Part shown: in pieces, positions 26,122 through 34,604 of the stretch | Numbering within the stretch: position 1 is the stretch's first letter | How the letters are laid out: the number at the start of each line of letters is the position of its first letter | Origin: a bacterium | GTDB lineage: Bacteria; Methylomirabilota; Methylomirabilia; Methylomirabilales; 2-02-FULL-66-22 | Direction: 5' to 3' | DNA: 49,851 nucleotides | Assembly: GCA_029580855.1 (NCBI GenBank) | Contig: JAKPQH010000191.1 | Location: forward strand, 1 to 49,851 | Translations under genes and position numbers: made by a program | Notes under the pieces: generated by a model | What the model was told of the DNA's origin: nothing | Database searches by the model: none | The model's input: only the letters and a program-made list of their open reading frames with translations

Positions 26122-26190
26122 TCACGTCCCTTTCTGGCCGGTCAGCGTCACCGCGGTGATGATGCGGCGCTGGAACACGAAGAAGATCAG
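26122..26190 (-). pseudogene. C-terminal remnant of an ABC sugar permease (MalG type)
   Basis: The minus strand reads LIFFVFQRRIITAVTLTGQK then GT and stop. This is the standard end of a carbohydrate ABC inner-membrane subunit (compare IIQRHIVTGLTFGAVKG of the intact permease at 27053). An in-frame TGA precedes it, and nothing permease-like lies upstream, so only 22 codons remain. It sits 37 bp upstream of the SDR gene and implies deletion of another sugar transporter. Confidence 0.65.
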
Positions 26191-27052
26191 TCAGGTTCGG
26201 TGCGCAACTCCCCGCGCGCGGATCATTTCGGCAAGCCGGCGGACTGGAAGGAACACCGGCAGCGGCTTTCGCGTCTCGTCGGCCGGGATCGGCAGGCTGA
26301 TTGTGAGCCGGGAGGCTTTGTTCCGGATGCGCGTGCGCCAGACATCCACGCCGTGCAGCGTGCTCACCGGCTTCTGAGCCAGAGCGCCGCCGTCCGCCAG
26401 CCGAGCTCCCGCACGTCCCACGCGCTGCCCATGGCGCTGCGGCGTTCCGCGTCGCGCTCACCGCCGGCCAGTCCCGACGGCCGAGCCATCGGCCGACCGT
26501 CCACAGGAGAAAAGTCGCGGGGGTCGAGGAGGACACGGCTCCCCGAGTCCGCGAACGGTGCGCAGTACCGCGCCGCCTAGACCTGTAAGGCGCTCCGCCC
26601 GATCCGCCGGATCGTCGCCGTCCCGCCGCACGATTGGATTGCATCCCGGACCCGACACACCAGGCGGCCCGCCCGGCGGTGATTCAAATAGAGGCCGACG
26701 ACAAACCCGCCGCGTAAAAAAGCGGCCAGGCGGATGGCGAGACTGGCTCCTGTGGCCCACTCAGCCATGACTGAACGCTTGGCGCGGCGTGCAAATCATG
26801 CGCTGGTAGGCGCGCTGCCCCTGCGACACGACCACGGCGTTGTGCACCGCCATGCCGTATCGCATGCGGCGGGACCACCCGCTCCAGCCGTCGAGTCATT
26901 CGCCAACCGTCATGGCAGAAGCCTTCCACCATTCAGCGATCGGCGCTCAGCCGGCAGCTTTCAGCCAAAAACCGGCATGATCGGATCGCACCCGCAGCGG
27001 TCGTTGGGCGCGTCCTCTCGCCCCGGACGCCGCTGACAGCTGATCGCCGCCC
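26191..27052. other. Gene-poor decayed stretch
   Basis: No intact gene. Minus-strand frames show short protein-like patches (STLHGVDVWRTRIRNKASRL at about 26300-26360; GLYLNHRRAGRLVCRVRDAI near 26650) that look like relics of unknown genes. The right edge contains GCTGA-rich phrases (26935-26965 and 27028-27045) similar to one at 25291-25317. Confidence 0.5.
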
Positions 27053-27886
27053 CTACCCCTTCACCGCCCCGAACGTCAGCCCCGTGACGATGTGGCGCTG
27101 GATGATGAGCGTGAGGATGATGACCGGCAAGGTGATGAGCGTCGCCGCGGCGGCCAGCGGTCCCCAGTTGATCTCCTCGTAGCCGATCATGTTGAACACC
27201 GCGATGGGTAAGGTGCGCGTGTTCCGGCCGGCCAGGATCACCGAGAAGAGGAAGTTGTTCCAGGAGAAGATGAACGCCAGGATGGCGGTCGCCACGACCC
27301 CGGGCTTCACCAGCGGGATCGCCACCCGCCAGAACGCACCGTAATCGGTGCAGCCGTCAATGAGGGCGGCTTCGCGCAGGTCGGGCGGGATATCCTCGAA
27401 GAATCCGATCATGACCCAGATAGTGATGGGCAGTCCAACGACGAGATGGGTCAGGATGAGGGCCGTGTACGTGTCCACCATCCTGATGTTCCGGAAAAGG
27501 ATATACCAGGGGATCAAATAGCTGATCCCGGGGATGATGCGCGCCACCAGAATGGTCAGGGCGAGCTTCTGTTGTTTCCACTGCGCGATACTGTACGCCG
27601 CGGGCAGACCCACGATCAAGCCGAGAAGGGTGGTCCCGGCCGCCACCACCAGGCTGTTCCAGATGTACAGCAGGAACGGATGCTTGGCGAAGACCTCGAC
27701 GTATCCCCTGAAGGTCACGGTGAACCGGAAAAAGCTCGGCGGATAACCCGCGGCCTCGACCTGCGGTTTCAGGGAGAGGGTGATCATCCAGAAAAACACA
27801 AAGACCGTGGGCAGCATGACGAGGATCACCAGACCGTAGAAACCGGCGGTCCGCGCGAACTGTCGGAATTGCTTGTTGGCTACCAT
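27053..27886 (-). CDS. Carbohydrate ABC transporter permease (MalG type)
   Basis: A 277-residue inner-membrane protein with six hydrophobic segments and the cytoplasmic EAA loop REAALIDGCTDYGAFWRVAI PLV that contacts the ATPase. The C-terminal QRHIVTGLTFGAVKG is the MalG-type ending. ATG 27886 overlaps the stop of the MalF-type gene by 7 nt. It forms an importer with the neighbouring permease and the duplicated Tat-type binding proteins. No ATP-binding subunit is encoded near it. Confidence 0.93.
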   Translation of the reverse strand: MVANKQFRQFARTAGFYGLVILVMLPTVFVFFWMITLSLKPQVEAAGYPPSFFRFTVTFRGYVEVFAKHPFLLYIWNSLVVAAGTTLLGLIVGLPAAYSIAQWKQQKLALTILVARIIPGISYLIPWYILFRNIRMVDTYTALILTHLVVGLPITIWVMIGFFEDIPPDLREAALIDGCTDYGAFWRVAIPLVKPGVVATAILAFIFSWNNFLFSVILAGRNTRTLPIAVFNMIGYEEINWGPLAAAATLITLPVIILTLIIQRHIVTGLTFGAVKG

Positions 27887-28821
27887 CCCACCCTCCGGAC
27901 CTTCATCAAGATCAGGCAGATCCCCAGGATGATGGCGAACAACGCCACGGCCATCGACGAGGCATAGCCCATGTTGAAGTACGAGAACGCTTGGTTGAAG
28001 AGCAGGATGTTGATCGTCTCCGACGCATTGGATGGCCCGCCCTGCGTCATGACGAAGATGATGTCGAAGGTCTTGAGGGCATCGATGGCCCGGAAGAGGA
28101 TCGCCACGACCAGAGTCGGCCGGAGGAGCGGCAGCGTGATCAGGTAGAAGCACTGAAACGCGCTGGCGCCGTCGATCTTGGCCGATTCGTACGGCTCTTT
28201 GGGCAAGGCGGCCAGCCCGGCCAGCGCGATCAGCGTGATGAGCGGCGTCCACTCCCACACATCCACCAGCGCGATGGCGTACAGCGCCGTCTTGCTGCTG
28301 TAGGTCCAACTCCACGCGGGCAACCCCACGACGGTCAGCAGGTAATTCATGACGCCCAGGGTGGGGTGGTACATCATGACGAAGATCAGCGAGATCGCCG
28401 TGGGTGTGGCCATCATGGGCAGGATGGACAGCGTTCGGACCAGTCCCTTGCCCCAGAATTCCCGGTTGAACAGCACGGCCATCCCGACACCCAGGGTCGT
28501 TTCGATCGTCACGGCGATCACGGTGAAGTAGATCGTCCGGAAAAACGCGTCCGTGAAGCGGGGGTCGCCCGTCAAGATCTTCCGGTAATTCAGCATCCCG
28601 ATGAACTTCGGCGGCGTCAGGCTGGACGCAAACCACTCCTGCAGACTCATCCAGGCGGTGTAGAAGACGGGGTAGACGATGATGAGGCCGACCACGAGAA
28701 AGGCCGGCGCCGGGAAGATGTAGCGGGCGTGCCGGTGCATGAATCGCGAGAGCCGGGGGCCGAATCCGCCCGATCGTTCGACGAGTGGCCCGTATCCAAG
28801 CGCTTCAGATCGTTCCGCCAT
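27880..28821 (-). CDS. Carbohydrate ABC transporter permease (MalF type)
   Basis: A 313-residue protein with six membrane segments after a 35-residue cytoplasmic N-terminus. The EAA motif is EPYESAKIDGASAFQCFYLI followed by TLPLL. The preceding PMMATPTAISLIFVMMYHP region is typical of the MalF-like family. It pairs with the MalG-type gene downstream. A hairpin between it and the upstream binding-protein gene probably lowers its expression. Confidence 0.93.
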   Translation of the reverse strand: MAERSEALGYGPLVERSGGFGPRLSRFMHRHARYIFPAPAFLVVGLIIVYPVFYTAWMSLQEWFASSLTPPKFIGMLNYRKILTGDPRFTDAFFRTIYFTVIAVTIETTLGVGMAVLFNREFWGKGLVRTLSILPMMATPTAISLIFVMMYHPTLGVMNYLLTVVGLPAWSWTYSSKTALYAIALVDVWEWTPLITLIALAGLAALPKEPYESAKIDGASAFQCFYLITLPLLRPTLVVAILFRAIDALKTFDIIFVMTQGGPSNASETINILLFNQAFSYFNMGYASSMAVALFAIILGICLILMKVRRVGW

Positions 28822-28854
28822 GATTGTTGGCCCGCCTCACATTTACGCAAAACG

Positions 28855-28901
28855 GCCTGGCCCTCCCGCCCCCGAAGCCCCGAGGGCGAGGAGGACCAGG
28901 C
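28855..28901 (-). terminator. Intercistronic hairpin/attenuator between binding protein and permeases
   Basis: GCCTGG (28855-28860) pairs with CCAGGC (28896-28901), extended inward by CCTCC/GGAGG and GC-rich pairs. On the minus strand the stem is followed by CGTTTTGCG. It lies just past the binding-protein stop and could both end part of the transcripts and protect the upstream mRNA. Confidence 0.6.
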
Positions 28902-28920
28902 TCCGTGTGGTCCAGACGTG

Positions 28921-30267
28921 CTACTTCTCGGTCTTGTCCAGCATGTCCTGGAATTCCTTGCTGGCCTGGGCGACCAGCTCCGCCGGTTTGCCTCCTTCGA
29001 TCGCCTTCTGGATCGCGACGCCGAAGATGTCGCGATATTGGGTGACGTCCACGATCTCCGGCAGGCCGGCGCGCCCGATCTTCAGGCTCGCCAGATACGC
29101 ATCGTACCAGTCCGCCGGCATCTTGGGCTTGGCCTTCACCTCGGGATTGCCCCAAGGCTCGACACGGCCGACCCCAACGCCCGCCAGCAGTTCACGGACG
29201 CACATCTTCTTCGTCGTGGCCCACTGGATAAACAGATACGCCGCTTCTTTGTTCTTGCTCTGGGCGCTCACCGCCATGGCGTTGGTAAACGTCGGCGCGA
29301 AGTGTCCGGCCGGCCCGGCGGGAAGCACGGCGTACCCGACCTTCCCGGCGATTTTCGACTTCTCCTTGTCCTCGAACTGGTTGGCGAAGTTCACGCCGTC
29401 GTAGTAGATCCCCACCTGGCCCTGCATGAAAGCGGCGCTGCACTCGTACCAGTTGAAGTTGACCACGCCGGGAGGTGCGAAGCGGCGCAGCATCCCCGAG
29501 TACCACTCCAGCGACTTGACCCACGCCGGCGTGTTCATGGCCGACTTGCGGTCTGCGGTGAGGTAATCCGCCCCCATGTTGTAAATCACGTAGGCCCACG
29601 GCGTCGCGTTGGCATTCTTCAGACCCCGGGCCACGAAGCCGTACATCGTGGGAGGATTATGGAGCTTCGACGCCTGGTCCTCCATCTCCGCCATCGTCTT
29701 GGGTGCGCTCCAGCCTTTTTGCTGGAACAGGTCTTTCCGGTAGAACAGCACGAACGGGTCCACGAACGTCGGCAGCCCGCTGATGGTCTTGTCGGGCTGC
29801 GTCACGGCCGCCACCGCACCGGCCGTCATGTCGGCCCAATCGTAATCCGGAGCGGTCAGGCTCTTGTCCTCCAAGAACTTGTTCAACGGCTGGAACCAGC
29901 CGGACTTCCAGAAGCGGCGCTTTTCCACGTGCATGCTGGCGTGCCACAGATCCAACCCGCCGCTTCCGGCCGTCATTTCCACCGTGAGCTTCTGGCGCCC
30001 CTGGACTTCGGGCAGGACCTCATGGTGGACCTTTATCCCGGTGAGGTCCTGGAATTCTGGGAAGAACTTGACCATCTCATCGATCCAGGGGTGCTTGTAG
30101 AAGATGCAGAAAAGTTCCTTCCCCTTGAACTTCTGCCAGTTGAATGTCTGGCCGTGCCCCGGCGTCACGACGAACGGCCCCACCGCCGCGCCGGCGGCGG
30201 CTGCGGCACCCAGCTTCAACACGTCGCGACGCGTCATGCCGGTTGTCGTCCGTCCACATCCTTTCAT
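28921..30267 (-). CDS. Tat-exported ABC sugar-binding protein (copy B)
   Basis: A 448-residue family 1 extracellular solute-binding protein. The N-terminus carries a twin-arginine signal (MTRRDVLKLG, then AAAAAGAA). The mature part shows GSGGLDLWHASMHVEKRRFW and GFVARGLKNANATP, and ends FQDMLDKTEK. It binds a sugar or sugar derivative in the periplasm for the permeases that follow. It is a close paralogue of the next upstream gene, sharing long identical stretches and the same ending, so a tandem duplication is clear. ATG 30267 has GGAGGGAG upstream. Confidence 0.92.
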   Translation of the reverse strand: MKGCGRTTTGMTRRDVLKLGAAAAAGAAVGPFVVTPGHGQTFNWQKFKGKELFCIFYKHPWIDEMVKFFPEFQDLTGIKVHHEVLPEVQGRQKLTVEMTAGSGGLDLWHASMHVEKRRFWKSGWFQPLNKFLEDKSLTAPDYDWADMTAGAVAAVTQPDKTISGLPTFVDPFVLFYRKDLFQQKGWSAPKTMAEMEDQASKLHNPPTMYGFVARGLKNANATPWAYVIYNMGADYLTADRKSAMNTPAWVKSLEWYSGMLRRFAPPGVVNFNWYECSAAFMQGQVGIYYDGVNFANQFEDKEKSKIAGKVGYAVLPAGPAGHFAPTFTNAMAVSAQSKNKEAAYLFIQWATTKKMCVRELLAGVGVGRVEPWGNPEVKAKPKMPADWYDAYLASLKIGRAGLPEIVDVTQYRDIFGVAIQKAIEGGKPAELVAQASKEFQDMLDKTEK

Positions 30268-30322
30268 GGCTCCCTCCGTTGTGAAGGGGCCGCGGCCGGT
30301 CGGCCACGGCCGTGTTGGTGCC

Positions 30323-31681
30323 CTACTTCTCCGTCTTGTCCAGGACCTCTTGGAATTCCTTCTGTGCCGCCGCCAGCACGTCCGCGGACTTGGCACCCTC
30401 AATGGCTTTCTGGATGGCCACGCCGATGATGTCCCGGTACTCCGTGACTCCCACGATCTCCGGGAGTCCCAGCCGGCCGATCTTGAGGCTGTCCACGTAC
30501 GCCTGATACCAATCGGCGGGCATCTTCGGCTTGGCCTTGATCTGTGGATCGTTCCACACCGAGGTCCGTGCGCTGCCCACCCCCGCCAGAAGCTCCTTGA
30601 CGGCGCTCTGCTTCGTCGTGGCCCACTGGGCGAAGAAGTAGGCCGGACCGGGGACCTTGCTCTGCGCGCTCACCGCGACCGCGTTTCCGAAGATCGGCGA
30701 GAAATGCCCGCCGGGACCGGCGGGCAGCACGGCGTAACCGACGTTGCCCGCGATCTTCGATTTCTCCTTGTCCTCGAACTGGCTGGCGAAGTTCACGCCG
30801 TCGAAGTACATCGCGACCTGGCCCTGCATGAAGGCCGAGCTGCACTCGTACCAGTTGAAATTCACCACACCGGGCGGCGCGAAGCGGCGCAGCATGCCGG
30901 CATAGTAATCCATCGCCTTCACCGCCTCGGGCGTGTTGACCGAGGCCTTGCCGTCCTTGGTCTGGAAGTTCCCCCCCATGCTGAAGAGCACCCAGTCCCA
31001 CGCCGGGGCATTGGCGTTCTTCAGACCGCGAGCCACAAACCCGTAGAGGGACGGCGCGTTGTGAAACTTCTGGGAGAACTCTTCCATTTCGGCCAGCGTC
31101 TTGGGGGGCTTGAGCCCCTTCTGGGCGAACAGGTCCTTGCGGTAGAACAGAATCCAGGGATCCACGAACGCCGGCAGACCGGAGATGCTGCCGTCGGGCT
31201 GGGTCGCGATCGATTTCGCACCCGCGGCCATATCGTTCCAGTCATAGTCCGGCGCCGTCATCGTCGGGTCGTTGAGGAATTTGCGCATATCAAGGTACCA
31301 GCCCGACTTCCAGAACCGCCGCTTCTCGACGTGCATGCTGGTGTACCAGACGTCGATGCCGCCCGAGCCGGCGGTGAACTCCACGGTCAGCTTTTGGCGC
31401 GCCTGGATTTCCGGCAGATCCGCAAACTCCACCTTGATACCGGTCTGCTTCTCGAAATCCGGTACCAACTTTTCCATGGTGTCGGACCAGGGATTCTTGG
31501 TGAACTGAACAAAAATCTTGCTCCCTTTGAAGCGCTGCCAGTTGAACCCCTCCCCGGCGCGGGCCACACGCATCACGAACGGCCCCGCCGCCGCCCCGGC
31601 GGCCGCTGCGGCTCCGAGTTGGAGCGCCTGGCGTCGGGAGATCCCCCGGCTCTCTTGCCGAATGTCGCGCCGTCCCTTCAT
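30323..31681 (-). CDS. Tat-exported ABC sugar-binding protein (copy A)
   Basis: A 452-residue solute-binding protein with a Tat-type leader (GISRRQALQLG and an Ala-rich stretch). It shares with copy B the blocks QKLTVE.TAGSGG, SMHVEKRRFWKSGW, FAPPGVVNFNWYECS, and the LDKTEK end, but differs in several loops (for example FADLPEIQARQK versus HEVLPEVQGRQK), so ligand range may have diverged. ATG 31681 follows GGAGGAGG; the GTG at 31696 lies within that ribosome site and is unlikely. It is the first of the two binding-protein genes in the transcript. Confidence 0.92.
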   Translation of the reverse strand: MKGRRDIRQESRGISRRQALQLGAAAAAGAAAGPFVMRVARAGEGFNWQRFKGSKIFVQFTKNPWSDTMEKLVPDFEKQTGIKVEFADLPEIQARQKLTVEFTAGSGGIDVWYTSMHVEKRRFWKSGWYLDMRKFLNDPTMTAPDYDWNDMAAGAKSIATQPDGSISGLPAFVDPWILFYRKDLFAQKGLKPPKTLAEMEEFSQKFHNAPSLYGFVARGLKNANAPAWDWVLFSMGGNFQTKDGKASVNTPEAVKAMDYYAGMLRRFAPPGVVNFNWYECSSAFMQGQVAMYFDGVNFASQFEDKEKSKIAGNVGYAVLPAGPGGHFSPIFGNAVAVSAQSKVPGPAYFFAQWATTKQSAVKELLAGVGSARTSVWNDPQIKAKPKMPADWYQAYVDSLKIGRLGLPEIVGVTEYRDIIGVAIQKAIEGAKSADVLAAAQKEFQEVLDKTEK

Positions 31682-31778
31682 GGCTTCCTCCTCCACGGGA
31701 ACGACCGAAGTCGGTCCCAGGCCGAGCTACCCTACTCAGTGTCCACCACGGCTGTCAACGACCAATTTTATGGCGGCT

Positions 31779-32741
31779 TCAGGCGACAGCCCCGTGTTTT
31801 CCAGGGGAAATCCCCGTCTCGGGTTTCAAGCTCGCTTCCAGCGAGAGGACTCGGTCCACCAGCGCCGCGGCGGCTCGTTCCTGCACCCGGTCAAGCGCCA
31901 GGATGGGCTCCCGGACCGTAGCGAACTCGAAAATACCCTTGGCGACGAGGACCCGCTTGAAGAATTGGATGGAGACGTCAATGTGCTGATTCGAAAATGC
32001 CAGAACGGGGAGCAGTCGCTCGAAAAGTTGCTGGGCCTCTTCCCGATCCCCCGAGGCAAAACGCGCCATGATGGCCCGATAGATGGCGACCATGCTCCCC
32101 TCGGGCATGAAGGCGTGGACACCGCGTTCCAGACCGTCCAACATCTGGGTAACCGCCCATCCGCCCGAGACGTGCAGCCGGCCCCCCGTTGCGGCCAGGA
32201 TCCGCGAATACTTGGGTCCGGCGGGCACGGTCTCGACCTTGATGCATCGGAAGCTGGGGAGTTCTTCGAAGAGCTGCCGGATCAGCGCCAGGGGAATCCC
32301 GCCGCCCTGCCAGTCCAGATCCTGGATCATCAGGGTAAGGCCGGTGCCGCCGGCCAGGCGATGGAAATAATCCCGGAGACCAACCGGATCCACTGCCGCA
32401 GCCCGCGGCGCCTGGGCGAGGACACCGGCGGCGCCGCTCGCCTCTGCATGCTGCGCGAGAGAACGGGCCTCCTCGAGGCCGGCGGCGCTGACCCCCGCGA
32501 ACACCGGAACGCGGCCGCCCACCTGCGCCAATACCGCCTCCAGACCGATTCGTCGCTCCTCCGTAGACAGCTTCGAGACCTCGCTGGCGATGGCGGGATA
32601 GATCAGTCCCGCCGCCCCAGCCCGAACGACGTGGTCGGCCAGACGCCGGAGCGAAGCGATATCCGGACTCCCGTCCAAGCCGAACGGGGTCTGGAGAATC
32701 GGCACGATCCCGTCGAGCCGATATCGCGCTTTATCGCTCAT
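31779..32741 (-). CDS. DapA-family aldolase, divergent at active-site positions
   Basis: A 320-residue TIM-barrel protein of the DHDPS/N-acetylneuraminate lyase superfamily. The Schiff-base lysine is K168 in FRCIKVET. The usual GTTGE loop is replaced by IASEVSKLS (51-59), and the YNxP tyrosine motif is replaced by MIQDLDWQGGGIP, so the reaction probably differs from the classical lyases. The second family member at 35638 keeps both motifs. It lies between the binding proteins and the TRAP genes. A 2-keto-3-deoxy-sugar acid dehydratase or aldolase is plausible. ATG 32741. Confidence 0.82.
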   Translation of the reverse strand: MSDKARYRLDGIVPILQTPFGLDGSPDIASLRRLADHVVRAGAAGLIYPAIASEVSKLSTEERRIGLEAVLAQVGGRVPVFAGVSAAGLEEARSLAQHAEASGAAGVLAQAPRAAAVDPVGLRDYFHRLAGGTGLTLMIQDLDWQGGGIPLALIRQLFEELPSFRCIKVETVPAGPKYSRILAATGGRLHVSGGWAVTQMLDGLERGVHAFMPEGSMVAIYRAIMARFASGDREEAQQLFERLLPVLAFSNQHIDVSIQFFKRVLVAKGIFEFATVREPILALDRVQERAAAALVDRVLSLEASLKPETGISPGKHGAVA

Positions 32742-32831
32742 CCGCCGCCCGACCCCTCGGAGATCCGTCCGAGCACACCCCGGAACTCGTGTCTTCCTCC
32801 GGATTTTTCCCGCACAGATCCGCGCGACATT

Positions 32832-34112
32832 CTACCGGAACCCAAAGAATCGGGGAACGGCCAGCACCGTCCAGGGCGCGTACGTGACCAGGATCAGGGC
32901 GGCGAGCATCGGCCACAGGAACGGCAGCGTGGCTCGGCACACCCGCTCGAATGAGATCTTAGCCACCTCGGTGGTCGCGTAGAGCACCACCCCCACCGGC
33001 GGCGTGATGAGCCCGATGACGGTGTTCAGGACCACCATGACCCCGAAGTGCACACGATCGATTCCCATCTGATCCAGGATGGGCAGAAAAATGGGGACGA
33101 CGATCACCAGGATGGAGATACCGTCAAAAAAACAGCCCATGACCAGGACCAGCACGTTGATCAGGAAGAGCACGGCGATCGGATTGGCTGTCACCGAGGT
33201 CACGAATTCCGCAAACCGCTGCGGCACTTGCTCCCGGGCCAGGATCCAGGAGAAGAGCGACGCCGTGGTCATCACGAAGACGACGACGGCCGTCATGTCC
33301 ACAGTCTCCCTCAGCATGCGGAGCAGATCGCGGGCCCCCAGGCGTCGGTACACCAGGACCCCCAGAATCAGCGTGTAGAATACCGCCACGACGGCCGCCT
33401 CGGTCGGGGTGAAGATCCCCAGGCCGATTCCACCCAACAGGATCGTTGGCGTGAGAAGGCCCGGGATGGCCAGGCGGAAGGATCGCCACACCGTGCCCAG
33501 GCGGGCGCGGGGCTGCAGCGGGTAGTGCCGCCGGATGGCCACCAGGTAGGAATAGACCATCATGAACAGGCCCATCAGGATGCCCGGGACCAGCCCCCCC
33601 AGGAAAAGCGCCCCGACCGAGGTGCTGGCCAGGACGCCATAGACCACCATGGCGATGCTCGGCGGGATGATCGGGGCGATGGTGGACGAGGCCGCGGTGA
33701 CGGCGGCGCTGAAGTCGACGTCGTAGCCGTTGTCCACCATGGCCTTGATCTCCATGGCGCCCATCCCGCCCACGTCCGCCACCGCGGCGCCGGACATGCC
33801 GGCGAAGATCATGCTGTTCAGGATGTTCACATGCGCCAGGCCGCCGCGGATGTGGCCCACCAGCGCCTGCGCAAAACCGAAGATCTTGTCGGTGAGTCCC
33901 GCCTCGTTCACGAGCTTCCCCATGAGGATGTAGAACGGGATGGCGAGCAAGGGAAAGGAGTCCGCGGCGGCGGACATCCGCTGCGAGACCGCTAGCAGCA
34001 CCTCGCCCCTCGCCATGAGGAGGCCAAGCGAGACGATCCCCAGCGAGAATGCGATCGGCACGCGAAGCGCCAGGAGCAGGAAGAACCAGGCGAAGAGAAT
34101 CAGGATCGTCAT
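32832..34112 (-). CDS. dctM: TRAP transporter large permease (DctM)
   Basis: A 426-residue protein with about 12 hydrophobic segments typical of DctM. These include AIPFYILMGKLVNEAGL, the NILNSMIFAGMSGAAVADVGGMGAMEI motif region and IAPIIPPSIAMVVYGVLA, and LITPPVGVVLYATTEVAKIS near the end. It carries the solute in symport with sodium. ATG 34112 is used; the frame upstream overlaps dctQ. The substrate is likely a sugar acid, given the dctP and aldolase neighbours. Confidence 0.94.
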   Translation of the reverse strand: MTILILFAWFFLLLALRVPIAFSLGIVSLGLLMARGEVLLAVSQRMSAAADSFPLLAIPFYILMGKLVNEAGLTDKIFGFAQALVGHIRGGLAHVNILNSMIFAGMSGAAVADVGGMGAMEIKAMVDNGYDVDFSAAVTAASSTIAPIIPPSIAMVVYGVLASTSVGALFLGGLVPGILMGLFMMVYSYLVAIRRHYPLQPRARLGTVWRSFRLAIPGLLTPTILLGGIGLGIFTPTEAAVVAVFYTLILGVLVYRRLGARDLLRMLRETVDMTAVVVFVMTTASLFSWILAREQVPQRFAEFVTSVTANPIAVLFLINVLVLVMGCFFDGISILVIVVPIFLPILDQMGIDRVHFGVMVVLNTVIGLITPPVGVVLYATTEVAKISFERVCRATLPFLWPMLAALILVTYAPWTVLAVPRFFGFR

Positions 34113-34129
34113 GGGTGATCCATCGCGTG

Positions 34130-34591
34130 TCAGCGGGTGAGGTGCCACCGAAGCCTGTCCAGGATGACCAGGACCATGGCCCCCATCCCGAGGGCGATCC
34201 CGAGGTACACCAGGGTCCAGGGAATGAGCAAAGCAGCCGTGGGGACCGTCCACACCATGACCGCCAGGTGAACGCTCTGGGTGAAGACGATCCCCGTGAA
34301 TCCGAGCATGAGTAGATCCCCCAGGATCACGACCCCGTGCTGCAGGCGGAGGGGAAACCGTTCGACGAAGAAGCTGACCTGGATGTGCCCGTCGCGTCGC
34401 AGCACGATGGCGGCGCCGAGGAACACCAGGTAGATGAAGAGGTATCGCGCCAGCTCCTCCGACCAGAAGAGAGAGTGGTTCAGAACATACCGGGCGAAGA
34501 TCTGGGCCCCGACCACCAGCAGAAGAATCGTGAGCAGCGCGACCGTCACCCGGTCCAGGGCCAAATCCAGAATCCGCACGAGCGCCGTCAT
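34130..34591 (-). CDS. dctQ: TRAP transporter small permease (DctQ)
   Basis: A 153-residue protein with four membrane helices and the family block FARYVLNHSLFWSEELARYLF, followed by LRRDGHIQVSFF. It bridges DctP and DctM. ATG 34591 lies 13 nt after the dctP stop; the longer frame is not family-like. Confidence 0.9.
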   Translation of the reverse strand: MTALVRILDLALDRVTVALLTILLLVVGAQIFARYVLNHSLFWSEELARYLFIYLVFLGAAIVLRRDGHIQVSFFVERFPLRLQHGVVILGDLLMLGFTGIVFTQSVHLAVMVWTVPTAALLIPWTLVYLGIALGMGAMVLVILDRLRWHLTR

Positions 34592-34604
34592 CGGCTCGCC
34601 TGTC

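Noticed and set aside
27991..30429. 812-aa + strand open frame opposite the permease and binding protein genes
   Set aside because: Pure antisense shadow rich in Arg, His and Asp; the minus-strand genes have full family signatures.
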